In this document: piece by piece, positions 1 to 9,332 of the stretch
How the letters are laid out: every line of letters starts with the position of its first letter
Numbering within the stretch: the first letter of the stretch is position 1
NCBI RefSeq assembly: GCF_001010945.1
Contig: NZ_LBHB01000002.1
Location: forward strand, 682,001-746,000
Length of the DNA stretch: 64,000 nt
Direction: 5' to 3'
Origin: Aurantiacibacter luteus
Lineage (GTDB): Bacteria > Pseudomonadota > Alphaproteobacteria > Sphingomonadales > Sphingomonadaceae
Position numbers and translations under genes: made by a program
Notes under the pieces: model-generated
Told to the model about the DNA's origin: nothing
Seen by the model: the letters and a program-made list of their open reading frames with translations, nothing else
The model's database searches: none

Positions 1-250
1 CGTCGATGTCGAGCGCGCTTTCGCCGTCCGCGTCGGGCGTGGCATCGTGCGGTTCCGCCTCTTTTGGCGCCTCGCGGTCCTCGGCCCGCATCTCGCCCGC
101 TTCCAGCAGCGGGTTGTTCTCCAGCGCCTCGCCGATGAAGGTCTCGATCTCGAGGTTCGACAGCGCCAGCAGCTTGATCGCCTGCTGCAACTGCGGCGTC
201 ATCACCAGCGATTGCGATTGCCTGAGATCCAGTCTCGGACCGAGCGCCAT
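1..250 (-). CDS. rpoN: RNA polymerase sigma-54 factor RpoN, N-terminal fragment
   Basis: Only the first 83 residues are in the window; the gene runs off the left edge. The visible part is sigma-54 region I: a Gln/Leu-rich helix pair ([15 protein letters not shown], then [13 protein letters not shown]) that contacts activators and keeps the holoenzyme in a closed complex, followed by the acidic low-conservation region II. RpoN directs core polymerase to -24/-12 promoters and needs AAA+ activators. It starts 26 bases after lptB ends on the same strand, so the two are probably cotranscribed, an order common in alphaproteobacteria. The remaining domains cannot be judged here. Confidence 0.93.
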   Translation of the reverse strand, partial: MALGPRLDLRQSQSLVMTPQLQQAIKLLALSNLEIETFIGEALENNPLLEAGEMRAEDREAPKEAEPHDATPDADGESALDID

Positions 251-276
251 CTGTTAAACCCCCTCCCGCTCCGTCA

Positions 277-1104
277 TCAGAGCGTGAAGTTCTCGCCGAG
301 GTAGAGGCGCTTGACGTTCTCGTCCGCCACCAGTTCCTGCGGGCTTCCGGCAAACAGCACCTGGCCGCCGTAGATGATGCAGGCGCGGTCGACGATGTCC
401 AACGTCTCGCGCACGTTGTGGTCGGTGATGAGCACGCCGATGCCGCGGCCCTTCAGGTCCTTCACCAGGTCGCGGATGTCGCTGATGGAGAGCGGGTCGA
501 TGCCGGCGAATGGCTCGTCGAGCAGCATGATCGAGGGCTTGGCCGCCAGCGCGCGGGCGATCTCGCACCGGCGACGCTCGCCGCCCGACAGCGCCATGGC
601 CGGGCTGGCGCGCAGGCGGGTGAGGCCGAATTCGTCGAGCAGCCGCTCCAGTTCGGCGGCGCGAGTGGCCTTGTCGGGCTCCACCATGTCCAGCACGCAG
701 GCGATGTTCTGTTCCACCGTCATGCCGCGAAAGATGCTGGTTTCCTGCGGCAGGTAGCCGAGGCCGAGGATCGCGCGCCGGTACATCGGCAGCTTGGTCA
801 CGTCGACACCGTCCATCAGGATACGGCCCGAATCGGGGCGGACGAGGCCCATGATGGAATAGAAGCACGTCGTCTTGCCCGCGCCGTTGGGGCCCAGCAG
901 GCCCAGCACCTCGCCCTTCGCCACGCTCAGCGAGATGTCGGAGAGCACGCTGCGCTTGTCGTAGCTCTTGGCGATGGAGACGACCTCCAGCCCGCCTTCG
1001 GGCGGCAGCGGCGGCGCGGCGGCGGCGGGCGCTTCCGCGATGCTCTGCTCCAGCGCGTCCTGGTCGAGAAATCCGCTGTCGGCCATGTCGTCCTGTGCAC
1101 TCAT
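277..1104 (-). CDS. lptB: LPS export ABC transporter ATP-binding protein LptB
   Basis: 275 residues. Cytoplasmic ATPase that powers LptFGC to move lipopolysaccharide from the inner membrane to the LptA bridge. Seen: Walker A GPNGAGKT near residue 70, signature LSGGERRR near 170, Walker B with IMLLDEPFAGID near 195, and the switch histidine in LITDHNVRET. This last motif and the adjacency to rpoN separate LptB from other ABC ATPases. An Ala/Pro-rich extension of about 37 residues precedes the ABC domain, longer than in the enterobacterial protein. The start was chosen at the ATG preceded by AGAGGAA; an open frame continues upstream but has no ABC homology. lptA and lptC are not next to it, because the upstream gene lies on the other strand. 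Confidence 0.93.
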   Translation of the reverse strand: MSAQDDMADSGFLDQDALEQSIAEAPAAAAPPLPPEGGLEVVSIAKSYDKRSVLSDISLSVAKGEVLGLLGPNGAGKTTCFYSIMGLVRPDSGRILMDGVDVTKLPMYRRAILGLGYLPQETSIFRGMTVEQNIACVLDMVEPDKATRAAELERLLDEFGLTRLRASPAMALSGGERRRCEIARALAAKPSIMLLDEPFAGIDPLSISDIRDLVKDLKGRGIGVLITDHNVRETLDIVDRACIIYGGQVLFAGSPQELVADENVKRLYLGENFTL

Positions 1105-1282
1105 GCCGGTTCCTCTAGCACGGCCCCGCCCGGTTGAAAGGTCTTTGCCCGAACGCCCTGGTAGGATTCGTGCATGACGTGTCCGAATGCTGGACGAGAC
1201 GCATGAACGGCGCATTACCCCGCTTGCCAAGGGGGCCTCGGCTGTGCTTGTCTGCCGGCAGGGATTGGAGAGGAGACTGCGC

Positions 1283-1684
1283 ATGGACAAGGCGGTCAAC
1301 GGGACGCTTTCGCACGGCCGGCAGGCGGAAGGCCGCGGTGCGGCACGAACGGCACGCAAGCTCGACTGGCGGCGCAAGGTCAGCGACCATGTCGCCTTCG
1401 GGCTGCTGGTCTACACGGGCATGCACATCTTCTGGACGATGACCCAGCTCAAGAGCGACGGCGGCTCCATCATGCCCTATTTCGCGCTCATCGTGCTGGT
1501 CGCCGCGATCATTCCCGCGTGCCGGTGGATGGAAGATCGCTGGAACGTCCTGAGCGATGCCGAGGCCGCCGACCCGGCGCTGCGACCCGTCTTCACCCGC
1601 GAGATGGCGCTGCTGTGGATCGCCGCCGTGGGCCTGCCGGTCGCGCTGACCTACGCCTTCAAGGGCATGGCCGCGCTGTTCTGA
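1283..1684 (+). CDS. small membrane protein of unknown function
   Basis: 133 residues with about three predicted membrane segments: roughly residues 35-55 (starting around HVAFGLLVYTGMHIFW), 65-85 (MPYFALIVLVAAIIPAC) and a C-terminal one ending KGMAALF. The N-terminal 30 residues are basic and presumably cytoplasmic. The start was set at the ATG preceded by AGGAG rather than at an upstream ATG that would add 32 residues without membrane character. No domain was recognised. Its stop overlaps the region where the following BON-MscS gene must begin, so the two are likely translated from one mRNA. Confidence 0.7.
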   Translation: MDKAVNGTLSHGRQAEGRGAARTARKLDWRRKVSDHVAFGLLVYTGMHIFWTMTQLKSDGGSIMPYFALIVLVAAIIPACRWMEDRWNVLSDAEAADPALRPVFTREMALLWIAAVGLPVALTYAFKGMAALF

Positions 1685-3096
1685 GACCGCTCGCGCGCCT
1701 CTTCGCCGCACTCGTGCTGGCAGGGGCGCTGCTCGCCGGTCCGGCATGGGCTGCAAGCCCGCTCGAGAGCCCCGCACCCGAGGCCAGCGAAAGCGCCGCG
1801 CCCGCCGCGGGCTCGATCGATGTCGAGCGCGATCCCGCGCAGGACGACCGCATCGCCGCGCGGCTGGCCGATATCTTCGCCAATGTGCCCAGCCTCGCAG
1901 GTGTCGAGGCCAGCGTCCGCCAGGGCGTCGTCACCCTCACGGGCACCGCGCCCGATGCCGAGGCGGTGGACCGGGCGGAGGCCATCGCCGCCGGGGTGGA
2001 GGGCGTCGTGACGGTCGAGAACGCGGTGGAGCGCGACGTCTCGGTCAATGTGGGCGGGTCCATCGGCGGGCTGGGCGAGAAACTGCGAGAGCTACTGCGG
2101 ATGCTGCCGCTGGTGGGCATGGCGCTGCTGGTCGCCGCGCTCATCATCGGCTTCGGCTACCTTCTCGCCTCGCTTGGGCGCGTGTGGCACCGGCTGGCGC
2201 CCAACAGCTTCCTCGCCGAGCTGATCGCGAGCGCCATCCGCTTCGTCTTCATCGTGTTGGCGCTGGTTGTCGCGCTCGACATGATCGGGGCGGGCACGTT
2301 GATGGGCGCGGTACTGGGCGGGGCGGGCGTGGTCGGCATCGCATTGGGTTTCGCCATGCGCGACACGGTGGAGAACTACGTCGCGTCACTCATGCTGAGC
2401 CTGCGCCAGCCCTTCCGCGCCAACGACCACGTGGTGATCGAGGACTTCGAGGGCCGCGTCATCCGCCTGACCAGCCGCGCGACGGTGCTGATGACGCTGG
2501 ACGGAAACCACCTGCGCATTCCCAATTCCACCGTCTTCAAGGCTGTCATCCTCAACTACACGCGCAACCCGCAGCGCCGATTCGACTTCACCCTTGGCGT
2601 CGATGCCGACGACGATGCCATGGCGGCGCGGCAACTGGGGCGCGAGACCCTGCGCGGGCTCGACTTCGTGCTCGACAACCCGGCGGCGGAAGTCCGCATC
2701 ACCGAGGTCGGCGACAGCAACGTGGCGCTGCAGTTCCTCGGCTGGGTCGATCAGCGCGAGACCGACTGGTACAAGGCCAGGACCCGCGCCATCGCCGCCT
2801 GCAAGGTGGCGCTGGAGGGCGCGGGGTTCGCCCTGCCCGAACCGATCTACCGCCTCCGCTTCGACCCGCGCACCAGCGCGCTGCCGTTCGAGAACCTGGG
2901 GGAGCATTTGAAAGGCGAGGGTGCCGGGAAGCCCGCGCCCTCACCCGCGCCCAAGCCTGCACCGGCCCCGGTCACCGGCCACGCCGAGGACGTGAAACCC
3001 GACGACGAGATCGAGCGTATGGTCGATGCCGAACGACGCGAGGGCGGCGGGGACCAGGCCAACGACCTGCTCGATCACTCGCGCCCGGTGGAGTGA
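1615..3096 (+). CDS. BON domain-containing mechanosensitive ion channel (MscS family)
   Basis: Signal-like segment (ARLFAALVLAGALLAGPAWA), then a periplasmic BON domain (about 65 residues, from DDRIAARLADIFANV to NAVERDVS), then an MscS pore module: transmembrane helices around [15 protein letters not shown] and FVFIVLALVVALDMIG, the glycine/alanine pore helix GGAGVVGIALGFAMRD, and the beta domain (FRANDHVVIEDFEGRV; LRIPNSTVFK). The C-terminus is a Pro/Ala-rich tail. MscS channels release solutes on osmotic down-shock; the BON domain probably binds phospholipid or peptidoglycan-side partners. Start uncertain: GTG at 1615 is the nearest conventional codon, but the signal peptide begins at 1681, where a CTG overlaps the previous gene's stop. 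ATG 1519 lies deep inside the previous gene. Confidence 0.82.
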   Translation: MDRRRGPAGRADLRLQGHGRAVLRPLARLFAALVLAGALLAGPAWAASPLESPAPEASESAAPAAGSIDVERDPAQDDRIAARLADIFANVPSLAGVEASVRQGVVTLTGTAPDAEAVDRAEAIAAGVEGVVTVENAVERDVSVNVGGSIGGLGEKLRELLRMLPLVGMALLVAALIIGFGYLLASLGRVWHRLAPNSFLAELIASAIRFVFIVLALVVALDMIGAGTLMGAVLGGAGVVGIALGFAMRDTVENYVASLMLSLRQPFRANDHVVIEDFEGRVIRLTSRATVLMTLDGNHLRIPNSTVFKAVILNYTRNPQRRFDFTLGVDADDDAMAARQLGRETLRGLDFVLDNPAAEVRITEVGDSNVALQFLGWVDQRETDWYKARTRAIAACKVALEGAGFALPEPIYRLRFDPRTSALPFENLGEHLKGEGAGKPAPSPAPKPAPAPVTGHAEDVKPDDEIERMVDAERREGGGDQANDLLDHSRPVE

Positions 3097-3114
3097 CGGT
3101 CGTGCAATTACGTG

Positions 3115-3455
3115 AGCTGGGATCGCTCACAGTCCAGCGAGACGCTCGTACAAATCATCCCATGCCGGGTTGATCGTCTCGATAAGCTCGATCTTCCATT
3201 CCCGTTTCCACGCCTTCATCGCCTTCTCACGCACGATGGCCGCGTGAATGTCGTCGTGCTGTTCGGCGTAAACGAGCCGGGTCAGCCCATAGCGACGGCA
3301 GAAAGCCGAGCCTTTGCCCGTGCGGTGCTGGTGGACCCGGAACGGCAGGTCTGAAGTCACCCCGATGTAGAGCACGCCGCCCGGCCTGTTCGACATGATG
3401 TAGACCCAGCCGCCCATTGCTCATCGGTAGTGTCTTGACGACAGCGATCCCAGCT
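3115..3455. repeat. 13-bp perfect inverted repeats enclosing the GIY-YIG gene
   Basis: AGCTGGGATCGCT at 3115-3127 is matched in inverted orientation by AGCGATCCCAGCT at 3443-3455. The left copy abuts the stop codon of the GIY-YIG gene and the right copy lies 26 bases upstream of its start, so the pair frames exactly that gene. This is direct sequence observation; reading it as a mobile or once-mobile cassette is inference. Confidence 0.85.
3127..3417 (-). CDS. GIY-YIG family nuclease
   Basis: 96 residues, the usual size for stand-alone GIY-YIG domain proteins of the YhbQ/URI-like type. Seen: the N-terminal GIY/YIG strand pair as WVYIMSN...LYIGVTSDL, the conserved Arg in RVHQHRTG, and a C-terminal glutamate region REKAMKAWKREWKIELIE. 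These domains cleave DNA with one metal ion; the biological substrate of the small proteins is mostly unknown. It sits between the tails of two unrelated genes, enclosed by inverted repeats at 3115-3127 and 3443-3455, which suggests it inserted here as a unit. Confidence 0.88.
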   Translation of the reverse strand: MGGWVYIMSNRPGGVLYIGVTSDLPFRVHQHRTGKGSAFCRRYGLTRLVYAEQHDDIHAAIVREKAMKAWKREWKIELIETINPAWDDLYERLAGL

Positions 3456-3482
3456 TTCGTTGGGGCGAGGGGTGCGGCGATT

Positions 3483-4682
3483 TCACCCTTGCCCGATCTC
3501 GCCCAGCAACTTTTGGAACCAGCCCACGGAGGTATCGAAGGCCTTTCCTCCCTTGATGCGCTCGAACTCGATCACGCGCATCGCATCGCCGCCCTCCTCG
3601 TCCTGGCCGACGACGCCGCTTTCCCCTCGCAGGGCGGCTGCAACCGCCATGTCGCAGCACTGCGCGATCAGTTCGCGGTCGGCCTGGTTGGCGGGGGCGG
3701 AGCGGGAAAAGTAGCCGCTCTTCTGCACCAGCACCTTTTCCGCGCCCAAGGCTTCGGCGAAGCGGGCGGCGAACCACTGGCCGGGGTTGATCTTGTCGAG
3801 CTTGACGTGGCCGAAGGCATCGCGCGGCACCTCTTCGCCGGCGGCCTCCATCGCGCCCACGATCTCGCGCGAGCCGGCGCCCTCGGAGATGAACAGGTTG
3901 ACCCCGCCGTTGGCATCCATGATCGCCTTCAGGCGTGCCACCTCGGCATCGAGGTCGAGCGCCATTTCGGGGATGTAGACGCCGTGGACGTCCCAGCGGG
4001 CGGCGGCGTTGTCGACCCACTCGACGAAGGGCGCGGTCTTGACCCATTTGTGGTGTTCGCGCGCGGTGGCGGCGGTCAGCCAGCCGCAGTTGCGGCCCAT
4101 CACCTCGTGCACGATCAGCATGCGTGGATTGGCGCTGAACTCGGCGATGATGTTGCGGGCGTAGAGTGCGCCCTGCTCCGCCGCCGTCCAAGCGCCTAGC
4201 GATTGCCTGATCGGCACCACGTCGTTGTCGATGGTCTTGGGCAGGCCGACCACGGTGAGGTCATGCCCGTTCTCGCGCAGGTAGGCGGCAAGGTCGGCGG
4301 CGGCGGTGTTGGTATCGTCCCCGCCGATGGTGTGGAGGATGTCCACCCCGTCAACGGTCAGTTGGCGGGCGGCGACCTCCAGCGGGTTCTCGCCCGGCTG
4401 GACGAGCCCGCGCTTCACGCAGTCCTCGACGTTGGTCAGCTTCACCCGGCTGTTGCCGATGGGGCTGCCGCCGAAGGCGTGCAGGCGGCCGGCCGCCTCG
4501 CGGACCTGCGGAGTCGCCTCCACGCTGTCGCCCGTCAGCAGCCCCGCATAGCCGCCGACGTAGGCGATGATGCGGATTTCGGGCGCCTCGGCGGTGTAGC
4601 GTTCGATCAGGCCGCCGACGGCGGAGGAGAGGCAGGGGGCGAGACCGCCCGCCGTGAGGATCGCGACCGTCTGTTCCGCCAT
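3483..4682 (-). CDS. pfp: pyrophosphate-dependent 6-phosphofructokinase
   Basis: 399 residues. Catalyses fructose-6-phosphate + PPi to fructose-1,6-bisphosphate + Pi, reversibly, in glycolysis or gluconeogenesis. Seen: N-terminal TAGGLAPCLSSAV, the GGDDTNT loop (the second Asp in this motif is the known marker for PPi rather than ATP use), PKTIDNDV with the catalytic Asp and the PPi-selective Lys, MGRNCGWLTA, and SEGAG. The inorganic pyrophosphatase gene lies 13 bases upstream on the same strand, so both act on the PPi pool. PPi specificity follows from established family residues; it is not measured here. Confidence 0.93.
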   Translation of the reverse strand: MAEQTVAILTAGGLAPCLSSAVGGLIERYTAEAPEIRIIAYVGGYAGLLTGDSVEATPQVREAAGRLHAFGGSPIGNSRVKLTNVEDCVKRGLVQPGENPLEVAARQLTVDGVDILHTIGGDDTNTAAADLAAYLRENGHDLTVVGLPKTIDNDVVPIRQSLGAWTAAEQGALYARNIIAEFSANPRMLIVHEVMGRNCGWLTAATAREHHKWVKTAPFVEWVDNAAARWDVHGVYIPEMALDLDAEVARLKAIMDANGGVNLFISEGAGSREIVGAMEAAGEEVPRDAFGHVKLDKINPGQWFAARFAEALGAEKVLVQKSGYFSRSAPANQADRELIAQCCDMAVAAALRGESGVVGQDEEGGDAMRVIEFERIKGGKAFDTSVGWFQKLLGEIGQG

Positions 4683-4695
4683 GCCTGTTCCCTCG

Positions 4696-5238
4696 TCAGC
4701 TGCCCTGCTTGTCGGCCTTGTAACGCTCGATGGCCTCGACCGTCACGCGCTTGGCCTCGGCGGCATCGCCCCAGGCACCCACGCGCACCCACTTCTCGGC
4801 CTCGAGGTCCTTGTAGTGGGTGAAGAAGTGCTCGATCTGCTGGAAGATGATGCTCGGCAGGTCCTTCGTCTCGCCCACGTCGGAGTAGTAGGGGAAGGTC
4901 GTGTCGACCGGCACGCAGACCAGCTTCTCGTCGCCGCCGTGCTCGTCTTCCAGGTTCAGCACGCCGATGGGCCGCGCGCGCACGACGCAGCCGGGGATGA
5001 ACGGCGAGCGGGCGATCACCAGCGCATCGAGCGGGTCGCCGTCGGGCGAGAGGGTGTGCGGGACGAAGCCGTAGTTGCACGGATAGCGCATGGGCGTGTG
5101 CAGGATACGGTCGACGAACAGCGCGCCGCTTTCCTTGTCGAATTCGTACTTCACCGGCTCCCCGCCGGTCGGCACCTCGATGATGACATTGAGGCTTTCG
5201 GGCGGATTGTCGCCCGTGGGAATGTGTTCGATTCGCAT
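4696..5238 (-). CDS. ppa: inorganic pyrophosphatase
   Basis: 180 residues, the normal length of a family I soluble pyrophosphatase. Hydrolyses PPi from biosynthetic reactions to 2 Pi. Seen: the signature DGDPLDALV with its metal-binding aspartates near residue 68, the substrate-binding Lys/Glu in VKYEFDKESGAL, YPCNYGFVPHT, and the C-terminal YKDLEAEKWV. The ATG start matches family N-termini (MRIEHIPTG). It is followed after 13 bases by PPi-dependent phosphofructokinase, so PPi destruction and PPi use are encoded together. Confidence 0.95.
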   Translation of the reverse strand: MRIEHIPTGDNPPESLNVIIEVPTGGEPVKYEFDKESGALFVDRILHTPMRYPCNYGFVPHTLSPDGDPLDALVIARSPFIPGCVVRARPIGVLNLEDEHGGDEKLVCVPVDTTFPYYSDVGETKDLPSIIFQQIEHFFTHYKDLEAEKWVRVGAWGDAAEAKRVTVEAIERYKADKQGS

Positions 5239-5330
5239 GGATGCTTGTTCCCTTGATGGAAATCCGTGGCGGCATCCCCTCCCGCGACTTCGCCCGCGCC
5301 TTTAGGGCGAGCGTGTGGAGGGGGCAAGTG

Positions 5331-7217
5331 TCAGCGGCGGGCGGTAAGAAGTCGGTCGAGGCCCGCCTCGCCGGTGCCGGTGGGCTCCAGCCACGGATAG
5401 CGCAGGCCCTCGTAGTAGGGCAGCGCCACTTCCTCGATCCGCGCGCCGCGCTGGACGAGCAGTTCGACCGGGCGGCGGTCTTCCTTCGCGCGGGTCAGAG
5501 CGTCGGCCAGCGCCTCGCGGCTGAAGTCGGTGCCGTCGACCGCGACGATGGTGACGTCAGGCATCAGCCCGGCCTCGAACGCGGGCGATCCCCACAGCGT
5601 GCCCGAGACGGAGCCGTCGCTGCCGACTGAAATACCGAGCGAACCGGAGAAGTCCCCCGCCGCCCCGCTGCGCGCCTGCGCCGTCCAGGGGTTTGGCTCG
5701 TCCTTCCACACGAGGCGGTAGCCGCCTGCCTCGAGCCCCGCGAGCGGGGCGGGCTGGTTCGCGGTGCGGATGCGGGTGGTGAGGAACTGGGCCCAGTCGT
5801 GCGGGTGAACTGCGTTGAGCGCCGCGACCACGTCCTCGAAGGTATAGGGGTTGACGCTGTGCTCCCCGTCTGGCCCGGCGAAGAAGCGCAGGGCGAAATC
5901 GTCCATGCCGCGCCGCCCGCCGGTTTCGGCGCGGATGAGCTGGTCGGCCTCCAGCCAGACCAGCCCGGCCTCGCGGTAGTAATCGCGGTTGCGGCTGGCG
6001 GACGGCCACGGCCGGTCCGCCTGGTAGCCGAGCATGGGATCGTAGGTCGTGTCCTCCACGCTCCGCCACTCGCGCCCGGCCTGCATGGTGTAGTTCGCCG
6101 CCACGTTGGCGAGATAGCCCAGCACCATGTCCCTGGGCATGAAGCCGCTGCGCGCGGCGAGCACCCAGTCCCAGAAGCTCGTCTGCCCTTCGTAGACCCA
6201 CAGCAGCCGCGCATCGATGGGCGTGTGGTAATCGGCGACGTCGAGGCCCGCCGGGCGGCGATACTTGCCGTTCCAGCTGTGGGTGAATTCGTGCGGCAGC
6301 AGGGTGTTGTCGTGCGCATTGCCGGCGAAATCGGACAGGTCGTCGCGCGTCTGCGTGTTCTCGCTGGAGCGGTGATGTTCCAGCCCGATCCCGCCGAGAT
6401 CGTCGGTCAGCGCGAGCAGGAAATCGTAATGGTCGAAGCGAGGGCCGCCGAACAATAGCAGCGCTTCCTCGACCAGCGCCCGGTGCGCGGCGATGGCCTC
6501 GTCCTCGGCCTCGAGATCCTCCGCCTGGTCGCCGAATGCCTGCAATTCGACATTGCTGCCCAGGTCCCAGGTGCGGTGGTGCGCGCCGGCGAACAGCGGG
6601 GAATCAACCAGCGTCTCGTAGTCGGTGACGGCGTAGTGGACGGTATTGCGCTCCATCCGCGCACCGTCGAGCGCGCCCGCCGCCTGCCAGCCCTCGGGCA
6701 GGGTCACGCTCGGCTCCACCATGATGCGCGCTACGTCGTAGCCCGCCGGATAGAGCGACATCTTTTCCCACTGCACGTTGGCCATCGCCTCGGTGATCAG
6801 CGTGCGCCAGCCGCCGCCGGGGAAGGGCGAGGTGTAGGTCAGTTCCGCCGTCACCTGCGTCGCGCCCGCGGGCAGGGCGAGGCGGAAGGCGCTGGGCGCA
6901 TAGGGCACGCGCTCCCAGCTCACCGGCCCCGCATCGGAGCTGAAGGCGAGGCGCGAAATGCGCTGGACCTGGCCCGATGCGGCATGGTTGCCGGGCAGCC
7001 ACATGGGATAGACCAGCACCAGTTCCTGCGCGCCCGGCACGACCGGGATCTGCTGCACCGTGCGAAAGGCGCGGGCGCGGGTGTCGCTCGCATCGACGTG
7101 CAGGCGGATCGTGCCGGGATAGGGCGCGTCCTGCGAGGCGGGCAGCGGATCGCGGTCCTGCGCGGCGGCGGGCATGGCGAGGACGAGGGCGGCAGAAGCG
7201 AGGAAGGTGCGGATCAT
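5331..7217 (-). CDS. M61 family metallopeptidase with C-terminal PDZ domain
   Basis: 628 residues with a Sec signal peptide (IRTFLASAALVLAMPAAAQ, cleaved after about residue 20). The zinc site is HEFTH near residue 310, in the context LLPHEFTHSWNGKYRRP, with the family hallmark GLEHHRSS upstream and WVYEGQT supplying the third ligand (Glu) downstream. A PDZ domain occupies roughly residues 510-600. Known M61 members are glycyl aminopeptidases; the substrate here is not predictable. Probably periplasmic. The start was taken at the ATG that begins the signal peptide; a TTG 36 bases upstream would add 12 residues in front of it. Confidence 0.9.
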   Translation of the reverse strand: MIRTFLASAALVLAMPAAAQDRDPLPASQDAPYPGTIRLHVDASDTRARAFRTVQQIPVVPGAQELVLVYPMWLPGNHAASGQVQRISRLAFSSDAGPVSWERVPYAPSAFRLALPAGATQVTAELTYTSPFPGGGWRTLITEAMANVQWEKMSLYPAGYDVARIMVEPSVTLPEGWQAAGALDGARMERNTVHYAVTDYETLVDSPLFAGAHHRTWDLGSNVELQAFGDQAEDLEAEDEAIAAHRALVEEALLLFGGPRFDHYDFLLALTDDLGGIGLEHHRSSENTQTRDDLSDFAGNAHDNTLLPHEFTHSWNGKYRRPAGLDVADYHTPIDARLLWVYEGQTSFWDWVLAARSGFMPRDMVLGYLANVAANYTMQAGREWRSVEDTTYDPMLGYQADRPWPSASRNRDYYREAGLVWLEADQLIRAETGGRRGMDDFALRFFAGPDGEHSVNPYTFEDVVAALNAVHPHDWAQFLTTRIRTANQPAPLAGLEAGGYRLVWKDEPNPWTAQARSGAAGDFSGSLGISVGSDGSVSGTLWGSPAFEAGLMPDVTIVAVDGTDFSREALADALTRAKEDRRPVELLVQRGARIEEVALPYYEGLRYPWLEPTGTGEAGLDRLLTARR

Positions 7218-7263
7218 GGCAGGCCTGATGGCCGATTGCGGGCACCTGCGCAATCGCCGCGCG

Positions 7264-7944
7264 CTATCCCGCGCCCCCCAGCACGTTGATCGTAAAGGCG
7301 ATTACCCCGATGTTGAACACGAAGGCGGCAAAGCAGTGCGCCAGCGCCACCTTGCGCACCGCGCCCGAGGTCATCTGCACGTCGGATGTCTGGAAGGTCA
7401 TGCCCATGGTAAAGGCGAAATAGGCGAAGTCCCAGTAGTCCGGGGTATCGGTGCCGGGAAAGTCGATCCCGCCCCGGTCCCTGCCGTCCTCGCCCTCGCC
7501 GTAGAACAGGTGCGCGTAGTGCAGGGCATAGACGCCGTTGGCGAACAGCCAGATCAGCAGCAGCGTGCCCACCAGCTTGGCGACGCTCGTCATGTCGCCG
7601 CGCTGCGCGCCCGCCATCTCGCCGGTGATCGCCGCCATGACCACGAAGGTGAGCAGGCCCGTCAGCGCCAGCGTCGTCAGCCGTCCGGCATCGTTGGCGC
7701 GGGCGTGGGCGCGGATGGCCGCGGCGTCGTGCCCACGCAGCAGCGGCACCAGCGAGGCGAGGAAGACCAGCGCGGCGAAATCGAAGGCCATGGCCGTCCC
7801 GTCGCGCCAGTCGTCGGGCGGCATCAGGCCGCGATAGGTGAACCAGGCCGCCGCGAGGGTGGCGAGAAAGGCGAGGAAGCGCGGCGGCATCAGCCGGTTG
7901 CCGATACCGCGCGGGGCCTTGGTATGGGCGTGCGCCTCGCTCAT
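7264..7944 (-). CDS. DUF1345 domain-containing membrane protein
   Basis: 226 residues with about six hydrophobic segments. The C-terminal half carries the family pattern: [10 protein letters not shown], a short acidic loop, then [21 protein letters not shown] and a final helix after [18 protein letters not shown]1345 proteins are inner-membrane proteins; the FxFTxGM(T)xQTSD segment loosely resembles an ion-channel selectivity loop, but function is undetermined. The start at the ATG (SEAHAHTK) avoids an upstream extension that overlaps the divergent hisS promoter. Head-to-head with hisS, 97 bases apart. Confidence 0.85.
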   Translation of the reverse strand: MSEAHAHTKAPRGIGNRLMPPRFLAFLATLAAAWFTYRGLMPPDDWRDGTAMAFDFAALVFLASLVPLLRGHDAAAIRAHARANDAGRLTTLALTGLLTFVVMAAITGEMAGAQRGDMTSVAKLVGTLLLIWLFANGVYALHYAHLFYGEGEDGRDRGGIDFPGTDTPDYWDFAYFAFTMGMTFQTSDVQMTSGAVRKVALAHCFAAFVFNIGVIAFTINVLGGAG

Positions 7945-8041
7945 GGACGAGGGGCCTAGCGCGGCGGGGGCGGCGAAGGGAGAGGCTTCTTGCGCCCGGC
8001 GCTTTGCGAATGCGCCGCCACGCGCTAAGCGCGCGCCCGTC

Positions 8042-9325
8042 ATGAGCAAGAAAACCCCACACAGGACTCCTCAGGCGATACGCGGCACGCAGGACATCTT
8101 CGGACCCGAGGCGGAGGCGTTCGCGCACGTCGTCGAATCCTTCGAGCGCGTGCGCAAGCTCTACCGCTTTCGCCGGGTGGAAATGCCGGTATTCGAGCGG
8201 ACCGAGGTGTTCAGCCGCGCCATCGGCGAGACGACCGACGTGGTCTCCAAGGAGATGTATTCGTTTGAGGATCGCGGCGGCGAGAGCCTGACCCTGCGGC
8301 CCGAATTCACCGCCGGCATCGCCCGCGCCTACATCACCAATGGCTGGCAGCAGCACGCTCCGCTGAAGGTCGCGACCCACGGCCCGCTGTTCCGCTACGA
8401 GCGCCCGCAGAAGGGCCGCTACCGCCAGTTCCACCAGATCGACGCTGAGATCATCGGCGCGGGCGAGCCGCAGGCGGATGTCGAGCTGCTGGCCATGGCC
8501 GACCAGCTCATCCGCGAGCTGGGGATCGAGGGCGTGACGCTGCACCTCAACACGCTAGGCGACGGCGACAGCCGCGAGGCGTGGCGCGCCGCGCTGATCG
8601 AATACTTCTCCGCGGTGCGCGGGGAATTGAGCGATGATTCGCAGGAGCGGCTGGAGAAGAACCCGCTGCGTATCCTGGATTCGAAAGACCCGCGCGACCG
8701 CAGGTTCGTGGAGGGTGCCCCGCGCATCGACCAGTTCCTCTCCGGCGAAGCGCAGGACTTCTTCGGCGCGGTGACGAGCGGGCTTGACGCTGCGGGCGTG
8801 AAGTGGACACGCGCCGAGAGCCTGGTTCGCGGGCTCGACTACTACCGCCACACGGCCTTCGAATTCGTGCCCGACGAGGGCTCGGCCGCGGCGGCGGCGC
8901 TCGGCTCGCAGAGCACGATCCTGGGCGGCGGGCGCTACGACGGGCTGATGGAAAGCCTCGGCGGCGCGTCGACTCCGGCGGTCGGCTGGGCTGCGGGGAT
9001 CGAGCGGCTGGCGATGTTGGTGGGGGATCAGAGCGAAGGCCCGGCCAGCCTCATGGTGGTCGTCGAAGGCGACCAGCCCGAACTCCAGGCCGCAGCGCAG
9101 CGGATTCTCAGCGCCGCGCGACGTGTCGGCATCGATGGCGACATGATTGCCAGCGGTTCTCCGCGAAAGCGCTTCGACAAGGCGGTCAAGACCGGCGCTG
9201 CCGCCATCCTCTCGGTTTACGAGGAGGACGGTCGGATCGGCCATCGTCTGAAAGGCGAGGACGCAGCCCTCGCGCGGCTCGATCCCCTGTTCGGCTACAT
9301 CGCCGAGGATCTCTCCGAGAACTAG
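8042..9325 (+). CDS. hisS: histidine--tRNA ligase
   Basis: 427 residues, a full-length class IIa synthetase that charges tRNA-His. Seen: the N-terminal [10 protein letters not shown], motif 2 [18 protein letters not shown] around residue 115, the histidine-specific [15 protein letters not shown] around 265, motif 3 [12 protein letters not shown], and a C-terminal anticodon-binding domain. First gene of a translation-related run hisS-prfA-prmC on the plus strand. A REP-like palindrome follows its stop. Confidence 0.96.
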   Translation: MSKKTPHRTPQAIRGTQDIFGPEAEAFAHVVESFERVRKLYRFRRVEMPVFERTEVFSRAIGETTDVVSKEMYSFEDRGGESLTLRPEFTAGIARAYITNGWQQHAPLKVATHGPLFRYERPQKGRYRQFHQIDAEIIGAGEPQADVELLAMADQLIRELGIEGVTLHLNTLGDGDSREAWRAALIEYFSAVRGELSDDSQERLEKNPLRILDSKDPRDRRFVEGAPRIDQFLSGEAQDFFGAVTSGLDAAGVKWTRAESLVRGLDYYRHTAFEFVPDEGSAAAAALGSQSTILGGGRYDGLMESLGGASTPAVGWAAGIERLAMLVGDQSEGPASLMVVVEGDQPELQAAAQRILSAARRVGIDGDMIASGSPRKRFDKAVKTGAAAILSVYEEDGRIGHRLKGEDAALARLDPLFGYIAEDLSEN

Positions 9326-9332
9326 CCCCCTC

